Below, one piece after another: positions 27,925 to 35,088 of a stretch of DNA of 42,806 bases; the stretch's first letter is position 1; the number at the start of each line of letters is the position of its first letter. Location: NCBI GenBank assembly GCA_964613585.1, contig CAZTHL010000028.1, positions 1 through 42,806 of the forward strand, read 5' to 3'. Source of the stretch: CAZTHL01 sp964613585 (lineage in GTDB: Bacteria > Pseudomonadota > Alphaproteobacteria > DSM-16000 > Inquilinaceae). The notes beneath the pieces were generated by a model. The model was not told the origin of the DNA. It searched no databases and saw only the letters and a program-made list of their open reading frames with translations. Made by a program: the position numbers and the translations under genes.

Positions 27925-28530
27925 CTATAACTCGGCTCTCCAATCGCCGATCAGCGGTGGCGGCGCCACGCCCGGCGACGCGGCGTCGCCCAGGCGGTCG
28001 AGGTGGAGCCCGACCATTTGACGCCAGGCGGGCACGGTCTCCGGCACCTCGATGACGACGATCTCGCTCAGCAGCGTCCCGATGGCCTGATGGTCCGGCG
28101 TGTTCAGGGTCACCGTCACCTCGTGCCGCCCCGGCTCCAGCAAGCCGATGTGGAACGAGGGCCACCAGGACATGCCGGCCTTCTCGCCGTTGATGTAGAC
28201 ATGGGCGTGGCCGAGCGGCCGACCGTCCGCGGCGGCCTCCGTCGCCTCGGACTGGAACAGGAAGTTCTCGGCGTCGATCTCGAGCGTCCAGCCGGCGCCC
28301 GGGTCGCCGAGCACGGTGAGCGCCAGGCTCGGCACGGCCGCTGCCGGGGCCGCCGCGACCGCGCCATCGGGCACGAAACTGCGGCCCTCGTTGGCCATCG
28401 GGACCCAGAGTCCGGCCGAGCCGACGGCCATGGCGGCGAGGATCAGGTAAAGCGCGCGGACCAGCCGCCAGGGTGCGCGGGGCGCAGGGAGTTGGGCGGT
28501 GGCGGTGGTGAGGGTCAGGGAGGTCATCAT
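27925..28530 (-). CDS. Membrane-anchored periplasmic protein of unknown function
   Basis: 201 aa; starts MMTSLTLTTATAQLPAPRAP with AAGGA upstream of the double ATG at 28530/28527. One N-terminal membrane helix (LVRALYLILAAMAVGSAGLW) followed by a periplasmic domain with beta-rich text (LALTVLGDPGAGWTLEIDAE, GHAHVYINGEKAGMSWWPSF, LLEPGRHEVTVTLNTPDHQA). The HAHVYING and HxV segments resemble copper-resistance or YtkA-like domains (inference). It follows the DoxX-like gene by 56 bp on the same strand, so the two form an operon and probably a membrane complex. Confidence 0.75.
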   Translation of the reverse strand: MMTSLTLTTATAQLPAPRAPWRLVRALYLILAAMAVGSAGLWVPMANEGRSFVPDGAVAAAPAAAVPSLALTVLGDPGAGWTLEIDAENFLFQSEATEAAADGRPLGHAHVYINGEKAGMSWWPSFHIGLLEPGRHEVTVTLNTPDHQAIGTLLSEIVVIEVPETVPAWRQMVGLHLDRLGDAASPGVAPPPLIGDWRAEL

Positions 28531-28586
28531 GACTATCCTTCCGGGCTGGATCGTGCGGGTTGACGTGACGGTATGAGGAAGCGGCG

Positions 28587-29750
28587 TCAGGAGCGGGCGA
28601 GGCGGCGCGGCGCCAGTAGCCGGGCCAGGGTCTTCGCGTGCCCGGGCAGCGGCTCGCGGCGGGCTTGCCACCGGCCGGCGCCGAGCACGATCAGGGCCAG
28701 GATCGCTCCGTAGATGTGCACGTGGATGAGCGGGCTCTCGCCAAGCGTGATCGCCATGAAGGCGAAGGCGCCGATGAGCACCAGGCACATGGGCTGCACC
28801 AGCACGCCGGCCATGATCAGCAGGCCGACCACGATCTTGACCAGGGCCATGAGGAAGGCCAGCACGTCCGTCGGCAGACCGAAGGTGGGCACGCCGCCGG
28901 TCTCGACGATGTGCAGGATCAGGGTCGGCTGCAGCAGCTTCCAGGCCACCCCCAGGTAGACGAAGCCGGCCCCGGTCAGCCCTTGCACCAGCAGCTGGAC
29001 CCGCTCCGCCGGCCAGTCCTCGAGGGCACGGGCGCTGCGCTCGAACACCGGCAGCGGCGGGATGGAGAGCGCGAAGCGGCCGGCGCCGCGGAACAGCAGG
29101 AACAGGGTCGGAGCGACGACGTGCGGGCTGTAGGTGAACATCACCGGGCCGAACAGCGCGTGCGCCAGGACGCACAGGCCGAGCACGGCGACCGCGGCGG
29201 CCCGGACGAACAGGCCGGAGATCAGGCAGGCGGCGATCACCATCTGCGCCGGCGCCAGCCAGGACCAGCCGGGGCCGAGCGCGGCCAGTTCGAGATCGGG
29301 CATCATGAGGGTCGGGCTCGACAGCACCGCGGTGCCGTGGCGCGGCATCAGGCCCAGGGCGGCCAGCGCCAGCAGGGCCGCCAGCGTCAGCCGGATCGCC
29401 GGGCTGACCAGCCCGCCTGCGCGCGCCGCCAGCCGCGCCGCCGGGCGCCGCGAGACCGCCTGCCAGACCGGCTCGAGCGCCAGGGCGGCGGCGACCGCCA
29501 GCAGCGCCAGCCCGCCGATCGCCAGGTTGAGGACGCCCGGCTCGGCGAAGATCGCCGGGGTCGGCTGCTCGAGCAACCGGGCCATCTCCACCGGCGTCAG
29601 TACCCAGGCCTCATGCGCCTCCGCCGAGCCCGCGCTCAGCAGCAGGGCGGTCAGGATGGCGACGGGCCAGAGCCACCAGCCGGCGCCCGGTTGCGGGAAC
29701 TCGGCTCGATTGCCGGTGTCTTGCTTCGATCGCGACTTTTTAACGAACAT
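28587..29750 (-). CDS. DoxX-like multi-pass membrane protein
   Basis: 387-aa integral membrane protein. A first helix (WWLWPVAILTALLLSAGSAE, AHEAW) looks like a signal or first span, followed by eight or more hydrophobic spans. The C-terminal third (GFVYLGVAWKLLQPTLILHI, PTDVLAFLMALVKIVVGLLI, PMCLVLIGAFAFMAITLGES) resembles DoxX/DoxD quinol-oxidase-associated or MauE-type modules. The N-terminal half is extra and unassigned. Paired with a periplasmic protein downstream; a role in respiratory-chain or thiol/metal redox is an inference only. Confidence 0.75.
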   Translation of the reverse strand: MFVKKSRSKQDTGNRAEFPQPGAGWWLWPVAILTALLLSAGSAEAHEAWVLTPVEMARLLEQPTPAIFAEPGVLNLAIGGLALLAVAAALALEPVWQAVSRRPAARLAARAGGLVSPAIRLTLAALLALAALGLMPRHGTAVLSSPTLMMPDLELAALGPGWSWLAPAQMVIAACLISGLFVRAAAVAVLGLCVLAHALFGPVMFTYSPHVVAPTLFLLFRGAGRFALSIPPLPVFERSARALEDWPAERVQLLVQGLTGAGFVYLGVAWKLLQPTLILHIVETGGVPTFGLPTDVLAFLMALVKIVVGLLIMAGVLVQPMCLVLIGAFAFMAITLGESPLIHVHIYGAILALIVLGAGRWQARREPLPGHAKTLARLLAPRRLARS

Positions 29751-30192
29751 CGCTTCAATCCTTGTTTCTCATGAACCGCGGATCAACTCATCCGCGCCGT
29801 GAAGCGAGTGTTCGTCTATCGAGGGTCTGTCTCTGACGAATGTCGCCAAAACGTAAAAGGGTATCGGTTGTTTCGGCTGTGTTTCAGAGTCAAATGCAAC
29901 CATTTCGAGTGGTCCGGTGTGGCGCATCGGTCGCGCCGATCGATCGTCGGAGTCCTGGGCGCGCGGGCGGCTTTGTCGGCTCCAGCGCCGCCGGCCGGTG
30001 CCTGCCGACCGCCTTGGAAACCGCTCTCGCGAACGATGACAATGAGGTGAGCAGGCGTGAGCTGTCTCGCAGCCCCCTGCCAGCCGTTCGGCTCACGCGT
30101 GACCGGCGTCGTGGCGGCCCGATGGCATCAAGGCGCTGCGGCCTGCCGCGCGCAGCCCCGGTGCCGGCAACCCTGCCGCCGCCGTTGCGTTA
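29751..30192. other. Noncoding stretch upstream of DoxX operon
   Basis: About 440 bp. A 7-bp inverted repeat CGCGGAT-caactc-ATCCGCG at 29777-29796 lies 27 bp upstream of the DoxX-like start, in the leader or promoter region, and could be an operator or leader hairpin. Short open frames are basic and without domains. No gene supported. Confidence 0.4.
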
Positions 30193-30243
30193 GAGTGTTT
30201 CCGGGTCAGGTGGCATCGAGTCCGCGTCATGCGGAAGCGCTCC
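30193..30243. repeat. Dispersed palindromic element (full dyad)
   Basis: Left arm GAGTGTTTCCGGGTCAGGTG (30193-30212) and right arm TCCGCGTCATGCGGAAGCGC (30221-30240) are an imperfect inverted repeat that shares the consensus of the elements at 9622, 14193 and 17980. Located upstream of the SGNH hydrolase gene. Confidence 0.65.
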
Positions 30244-30267
30244 AGCACGTCCGTCGCGGCGCGGCAG

Positions 30268-30353
30268 GACGGCATGACACGGCGCCACCACACCAACGCG
30301 CGAGAGAGGGGACGGCATGACACGGCGCCACCACACCAACGCGCGAGAGAGGG
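30268..30353. repeat. 43-bp tandem duplication carrying a ribosome-binding site
   Basis: Two identical 43-bp units (GACGGCATGACACGGCGCCA... ending GCGCGAGAGAGGG) followed by a 9-bp partial third unit GACGGCATG that contains the SGNH start codon. The end of each unit (GAGAGAGGGGACGGCATG) is a ribosome-binding site plus ATG, so the second unit offers an additional, out-of-frame initiation site at 30317. Confidence 0.9.
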
Positions 30354-30359
30354 GACGGC

Positions 30360-31331
30360 ATGGGCATTCTGGACAGGCTCGGCGATGGGCTCGACGGCGC
30401 TGGGGACGTTCTGGGTGAGGCGGGCCAGGCGCTGGCGCCGCTTGCCGGGACGCTGGCCGACGGCGCGGAGGACACTGCCGGCGCGGTCGCCGACGGCGCG
30501 GTCGGGCTGGCCGAGGCGGGCGCCGAGCTGGGCGGGCAGGCGGTCGACGCCCTCGACGATCTCCTCAACGATCTGGGGGACGACCTGGGCGGGGGCTCGC
30601 TGGCCGGCTTCGCGGACCGGACGGACGAGGTCCTCGGCTACCTGGAGGGCACCGGGCCCGGCGACGGCGTCCTGCTGGCCCGGGCCTATGCCGACGGCGT
30701 CGCCGCGGCATTTGGCGTCGGCGACGGGGCGGACGTCGACTACCTGGCGGTTGGCGCCAGCGACGCCTTCGGCATCGGCGCCGAGCCGCTGCAGGAGGGC
30801 TATGTCTACCGCATCGCCGAGGCCGTCGAGGACCGGACGGGCGACGTCGACCTGCTCAACCTGGGCCTGCCGTCGGCCGAGGTCGGCACCATCGCCGCGG
30901 CGACCGACGCCGCGCTCGACCAGGGCTTCGACCCCGACCTGGTCACCGTTTGGGTCGGCGCCAACGACCTTATCGCGGGCCAAAGCCCGGAGGACTTCGC
31001 CGACGGCCTCGGCGGGCTGCTTGAGGACTTGGCGGCGACCGACGCCACGGTGCTGGTCGCCAACCTGACCGATCTGACGGAGCTGCCGGCCTTCCGCGAC
31101 ACCGAGGAGCCGGAGGAGGTCACCGAGGCACGCGTCGCAGCGTTCAACACCGTCATCGAGGACGCGGTCGCCGCCAATGACCTGACGCTGGTCGACATCG
31201 CCGACGTGCAATTCGACGACCAGCTGGTGGCCGACGACGGCTTCCACCCCAGCACTGACGGCCATGCCGCGCTCGCCCAGGCCTTTCTCGCCGCCTTGCC
31301 GGAGCCGGCGGACGACATGCTGCTCGGTTGA
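30360..31331 (+). CDS. SGNH/GDSL-family hydrolase with acidic N-terminal region
   Basis: 323-aa esterase-like protein. SGNH blocks: GASD (132-135, Ser134), NLGLPS (Gly of block II), VGANDL (199-204, Asn202) and DDGFHPS (Asp293, His296). Residues 1-100 are a low-complexity, Asp/Gly/Ala-rich and strongly acidic region (GDGLDGAGDVLGEAGQALAP) with no signal peptide. The whole protein is acidic, as in salt-adapted or type I-secreted proteins, but no RTX nonapeptides are present. Start at 30360 is preceded by GAGAGAGGGG; the leader is duplicated upstream. Substrate unknown. Confidence 0.85.
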   Translation: MGILDRLGDGLDGAGDVLGEAGQALAPLAGTLADGAEDTAGAVADGAVGLAEAGAELGGQAVDALDDLLNDLGDDLGGGSLAGFADRTDEVLGYLEGTGPGDGVLLARAYADGVAAAFGVGDGADVDYLAVGASDAFGIGAEPLQEGYVYRIAEAVEDRTGDVDLLNLGLPSAEVGTIAAATDAALDQGFDPDLVTVWVGANDLIAGQSPEDFADGLGGLLEDLAATDATVLVANLTDLTELPAFRDTEEPEEVTEARVAAFNTVIEDAVAANDLTLVDIADVQFDDQLVADDGFHPSTDGHAALAQAFLAALPEPADDMLLG

Positions 31332-31356
31332 GCGCCGCCCCCATCGGCTCGGGCGG

Positions 31357-32184
31357 TCAGTCCTCGCCCAGGACCATCTCCTCCCGCACCTGGGCGTAGG
31401 CGAGCAGGGCGAACAGCCCTGTGCCGCCGACGACGTTGCCGACGAAGGCCGGCATGACGATGCCGAGCAGCCCGTGGCCGAGGCCGATGTCGCCGGTTAG
31501 GATCAGAATGAACACCTCGGCCGAGCCGGCCACCACGTGGGCGAAGCCGCCGAGCGAGATGAGATAGGTCATGACCACGGTGACCCAGAAGGCGGCATCG
31601 CCGGCGCTCGGCTTCATCCACACCATGGCGGCAATGAAGAAGCCCGCCGGAATACCGTGCACCAGCGCCTCGACCGGGGTCTTCGACGCCAGCTTCATCG
31701 ACACGGCCTGCAAGGCGGTGAGCTGCTCCGGTGTCGTCATGCCGCCGTGCACGATGAGCAGCGACACCAGGAAGGTGCCGACGAGGTTGGCGACGAACAC
31801 GACGATCCACAACCTGAGCGTCCGCTTGAGCAGGCGTGGCGTCCGCTCGGCCAGCAGCGGCAGGATCACGGTGATCGTGGCCTCCGTGAACAGCTGCATG
31901 CGGCCGAGCCCGACGATGAGAAAGCCGACGCAGTAGCCGAGGCTTTCCAGGGCCGAGCGCCATTCGGCATCGGGCAGATGCAGGTGCAGCAGCCCGATCG
32001 CCAGCACCGAGGCGCTGATGCTGAGCCCGGCCGAGACTCCCGACCACCAGAGCGACCGGAGCGGCCGCTCGATCTCGGTCACGCCGTCGCGCCGGATGAT
32101 CTCGTAGACCATCGGCGCGCGGAGCGGCACGCGCTGCTGGACGTTGCCGTGCTCCTCGGCGCTGAGGCCGCCATTGTCCCGCAT
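31357..32184 (-). CDS. Formate/nitrite transporter family protein
   Basis: 275-aa FNT-family channel (formate, nitrite or hydrosulfide). Six membrane spans are visible, from SLWWSGVSAGLSISASVLAI to HGLLGIVMPAFVGNVVGGTG; the last carries the FVGNxxGG pattern of the FNT family. The N-terminal 40 residues are cytoplasmic and longer than in FocA. Start at 32184 with AAAGGA nearby. Convergent with the SGNH gene (25-bp gap). The substrate branch cannot be decided from sequence by eye. Confidence 0.88.
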   Translation of the reverse strand: MRDNGGLSAEEHGNVQQRVPLRAPMVYEIIRRDGVTEIERPLRSLWWSGVSAGLSISASVLAIGLLHLHLPDAEWRSALESLGYCVGFLIVGLGRMQLFTEATITVILPLLAERTPRLLKRTLRLWIVVFVANLVGTFLVSLLIVHGGMTTPEQLTALQAVSMKLASKTPVEALVHGIPAGFFIAAMVWMKPSAGDAAFWVTVVMTYLISLGGFAHVVAGSAEVFILILTGDIGLGHGLLGIVMPAFVGNVVGGTGLFALLAYAQVREEMVLGED

Positions 32185-32405
32185 GGCCGTTCCTTTTCCT
32201 ACCAGGGTCCGCGGACTGCTGGATAACGGGCGCAGGTCCGGGCGGTTGCCCGGAGCCGGGCATCGACGCGCCGGCACGGACGCGTGCCGGCCCGCGAGAC
32301 GAGGGGTCGGCCTCGACCGTCACCGCCCCTGCGGCGCGGCTTGATGATGAGGCGCCGACCGGTGCAGAAGACGGGGCGAGGCCCCGCTCGGACCCATCGG
32401 ACGCC

Positions 32406-33368
32406 ATGCCGAACACGCTTGCCCATGTCGGGGTCCAGGCCCTGTTGTCGCGCCCGCTGCTGCGGCCGGAGGACTTCAAGCACGTTCTGGCCGGGCTGAT
32501 GATCCCCGACGTGCCGTGGATCGTCGCCCGCCTGGCCCGCTCGGCGCCTGTCGACGTGACGTATTACGATGTGCTGGTGTACACGACCGTCCAGGCCTCG
32601 CTGGTGTTTTGCCTGGTGCTGGCTGCGGGCCTGGCCGCCTTCACCCGGGCGCCGGGCCGGGTGTTCCTGATCCTGGCGGGCAACGCGCTGTTGCATCTGC
32701 TGCTCGACGCGACCCAGATCAAGTGGGGCTCCGAGGTGCATCTGCTGGCGCCCGTCTCATGGCGGCCGCTCGGCTTCGACCTGTTCTGGCCGGAGGAGTG
32801 GCCGAGCGCCGTCCTCACCCTACTCGGGCTGGTCACGGCCCTCTACGCCTGGTGGCGCTGGCCCGCCTCGGCCGCGGATCTGCGTTGGCCCGGCCGCCGC
32901 GGTCTGGCGCTGGCGGCCCTGGCACTCGCCGTCTACCTGGCGGCGCCGCTCGCGCTGATGGACGGGCCGGTCCGCGCCGACAGCCGCTCGCTGGGCGCGC
33001 TCGGCGCCGAGGAGCGCACGGGCCGGACGGTGCGGTTCGACCGCGTCGCCTACGGCATCGAGGATGGAACGCCGTTTCTGGTCGCGCCCACCCGCGAGGT
33101 CCTTCGCGTCGACCCCCCGTTCTGGGATGCTCCGGGCCTGGTCTCGGTCCAGGCACGCTTTGTCGGCCAGGACACCCTGCGCGTCGACACCGGCTATCGC
33201 CACGTGCCCGGACTGCGCGACGGGGCGACAACGGTCGGCCTTGCCTTCATCCTGGCCTATTGGCTCCGGGTGGCCTGGTCCCGGACCCGGTCCCGCACTC
33301 CGCCCGGGTCGGACCCACGGAAAAGACGGATTCTCTCACGGTCCGTGCGCCGTCATGGAACAGGATAG
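32406..33368 (+). CDS. YdjM-like membrane-bound metal-dependent hydrolase family
   Basis: 320-aa inner-membrane protein of the YdjM/DUF457 group, often annotated as membrane-bound metal-dependent hydrolase. The N-terminus MPNTLAHVGVQALLSRPLLR carries the typical 'PxxxAH' opening, DFKHVLAGLMIPDVPW gives the first D/H cluster, and ILAGNALLHLLLDATQIKWG the second (HxxxD). Four or five membrane spans. The C-terminal 35 residues are basic. Convergent neighbours; a strong hairpin follows the stop. Biochemical role unproven in the family. Confidence 0.75.
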   Translation: MPNTLAHVGVQALLSRPLLRPEDFKHVLAGLMIPDVPWIVARLARSAPVDVTYYDVLVYTTVQASLVFCLVLAAGLAAFTRAPGRVFLILAGNALLHLLLDATQIKWGSEVHLLAPVSWRPLGFDLFWPEEWPSAVLTLLGLVTALYAWWRWPASAADLRWPGRRGLALAALALAVYLAAPLALMDGPVRADSRSLGALGAEERTGRTVRFDRVAYGIEDGTPFLVAPTREVLRVDPPFWDAPGLVSVQARFVGQDTLRVDTGYRHVPGLRDGATTVGLAFILAYWLRVAWSRTRSRTPPGSDPRKRRILSRSVRRHGTG

Positions 33369-33375
33369 TGCCGTC

Positions 33376-33399
33376 CTCGCCGGTCTCCTGACCGGCGAG
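33376..33399 (+). terminator. Hairpin after YdjM-like gene
   Basis: CTCGCCGGTC-TCCT-GACCGGCGAG, perfect 10-bp stem with a 4-nt loop, beginning 8 bp after the stop codon. No T-run follows, so it is a terminator-like stem of the GC-rich kind. Confidence 0.6.
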
Positions 33400-33539
33400 T
33401 GGAGATAAGGTCGTGTCGAGGATGGAGGCCTCGCCGTCGATGCCGATTCGGCAGGGATCGTCGTTTGGGGTGCTCACCCGTTCAGGGTAGCACCGGAAGG
33501 TGGCCAACAGTGTGAGGGCGCGCCACCGGCCGGCCCCGG

Positions 33540-34166
33540 TCAGCGCCGCGGCAGCCGCACCACCTCCGCCCCGCCCGGAGGCCGGGCACGCGCCGGGGCC
33601 GGGCCCGGGTCTCGGGACGGCGCCGGCGTCCAGGGGGTCGGCAGATCGGGCCGGTGGCGCCGGCTGAACGGATCGAACGGAATCAGGTGCGCCGGCCCGT
33701 CGCACAGGTCGCGTATCGAGGCGACCAGCAGCTGGTTGACCAGCGCGCCGTCCTCGGCCAGGGGCAGGATGATCCGCGTGTAGTCATAGGGCTCGCCGTC
33801 GAGCCGGGCGGCGATGATCATGGCCAGCGGCCACGCCGCTCGGAAGGCCCGGGCGTAATGCTCCGTCACCATCCGGCCATAGGCGGCATCGTCATAGTCC
33901 GTCGTGGTCAGCCCGCGCATGGAGCGGCCGCTGACATTCTTCATGCCGCTGCCGTAGAGCCGGAACCGAAAGCGCAGCGGGTCCGGCTCCACGTCGACGA
34001 GGTTGATCCGGCCAAGCAGCGGCGAGAACTCCGCCGGATCGAACTGGCCGCGCGAGGGCAGCCGGCCGTCGTGGTTGCGGTCGAACCACCAGTGCCACAG
34101 GCGCCTCAATGGAGGGTAGCAAATCTCTCCGGCATCAATCGTGCGAGCGGACAAGAGCTCAAACAT
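33540..34166 (-). CDS. PAS-domain protein (PAS_5 type)
   Basis: 208-aa single-domain PAS protein of the type common in Rhodospirillales. Segments PPLRRLWHWWFDRNHDGRLP, SRGQFDPAEFSPLLGRINLV, FRFRLYGSGMKNVSGRSMRG and YDYTRIILPLAEDGALVNQL follow the PAS_5 pattern; a variable Arg/Pro tail ends it. No output domain, so it probably acts with a partner. The ATG at 34166 has GGGAGG upstream. Its promoter region (34167-34347) is the most AT-rich of this part and carries CTAATTGTT twice (34276 and 34333). Confidence 0.85.
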   Translation of the reverse strand: MFELLSARTIDAGEICYPPLRRLWHWWFDRNHDGRLPSRGQFDPAEFSPLLGRINLVDVEPDPLRFRFRLYGSGMKNVSGRSMRGLTTTDYDDAAYGRMVTEHYARAFRAAWPLAMIIAARLDGEPYDYTRIILPLAEDGALVNQLLVASIRDLCDGPAHLIPFDPFSRRHRPDLPTPWTPAPSRDPGPAPARARPPGGAEVVRLPRR

Positions 34167-34347
34167 GAGTACCTCCCGACAATGGCAGCCGGCCGACTTC
34201 TGTCTCGAGCCTTGCTCGCCGGCTTGAGCCGTAAATGGTCTCCTAACCAAAGCTGATGAAGGGGCCCTTGATCACTAATTGTTGAGCGGAGATCCTAAGT
34301 ATTCCATCCGTGTTTTCCAAAAATGTTCCGCTAATTGTTTGGAGGCA

Positions 34348-34890
34348 TTATTGGCGGCAGCCGCTGCGGGAGAGAGATCGCGCGGTCAGCGCCTCGACAT
34401 ATTCTTCGAAGAATTGCGGATCGCTGCCGATCAGGGTGTCGAAGCGGGCCCGCCGTGCCCGGCAGTAGCGGCCCTGCTCGAGCTCGTTCATGAGCCGGGT
34501 CTCCGCGTTGGCGATCTCGGTCCGGTAATCGTCAAGCGCCGCCGGATCGGTCTCGCCGACCGCGGCGAAGGCGTCGATCAGCACCTCCTGCGCCCGCTCC
34601 AGCCGCGCCTCGTGGGTGAAGGAGAAGTCCTCGTAGCGGCGGTACAGCTCCTCCTCGCCGTAATGCGCCTCGCAGGCCAGGCTGGCCACCAGCAGCTGGG
34701 TGTGCAGCTCCAGCACCTGGCGCGCCCGGGCAACCGGAGCGGGCGGACAGTCACCGGCGCCCCCGCCGGGCAGGGCACCGAGCAGGGGTCGGGACGGCCC
34801 GGGCTCCTGGGCGGCGGTAGGCTCGGCGAAGGCGGCCAGCATAACGGCCAGGGCAAGGGCCGGAAGCCGGCGGGTAGCCGGAAGAGTCAC
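34348..34890 (-). CDS. Secreted hypothetical protein
   Basis: 180-aa exported protein with a signal peptide (LPATRRLPALALAVMLAAFA, cleavage near AAQ-EPG). The mature part is helical and charged, with four cysteines (GDCPP, SLACEAHYG, GRYCRARR, SGCRQ) that could form two disulfides. Start GTG at 34890 with CAGGAG at good distance. No family recognised. It lies between the PAS protein gene and the divergent acylase gene. Confidence 0.7.
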   Translation of the reverse strand: MTLPATRRLPALALAVMLAAFAEPTAAQEPGPSRPLLGALPGGGAGDCPPAPVARARQVLELHTQLLVASLACEAHYGEEELYRRYEDFSFTHEARLERAQEVLIDAFAAVGETDPAALDDYRTEIANAETRLMNELEQGRYCRARRARFDTLIGSDPQFFEEYVEALTARSLSRSGCRQ

Positions 34891-35088
34891 GGGGCAGGCT
34901 CCTGTGGTGTCGCGGGAGGCCGGGCGGGGGCGCAGTCCCCGACGGCGATGCCGGCAAGCAAGCACGGCGGCCGGGCCTCTGACAACCGGCCGCCGTGGAG
35001 GTGTCGGGGATCCACGGCGGCGGGATGGGGTTCGGGCGAATCCGGGCTATATCGAGGGAACCCGCCACCGCTCCGCCGGGAGAACCGT

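Noticed and set aside
30268..30353. CRISPR-like repeat
   Set aside because: Only two directly adjacent 43-bp units with no spacers; a plain tandem duplication.
33247..33705. Minus-strand frame between the YdjM-like and PAS genes
   Set aside because: No ribosome-binding site, composition unlike neighbours, and it reads through the hairpin at 33376-33399.
34279..35088. 270-residue N-terminal extension of the penicillin acylase
   Set aside because: It overlaps the minus-strand secreted-protein gene, and the lipoprotein signal plus ribosome-binding site at 35089 mark the real start.
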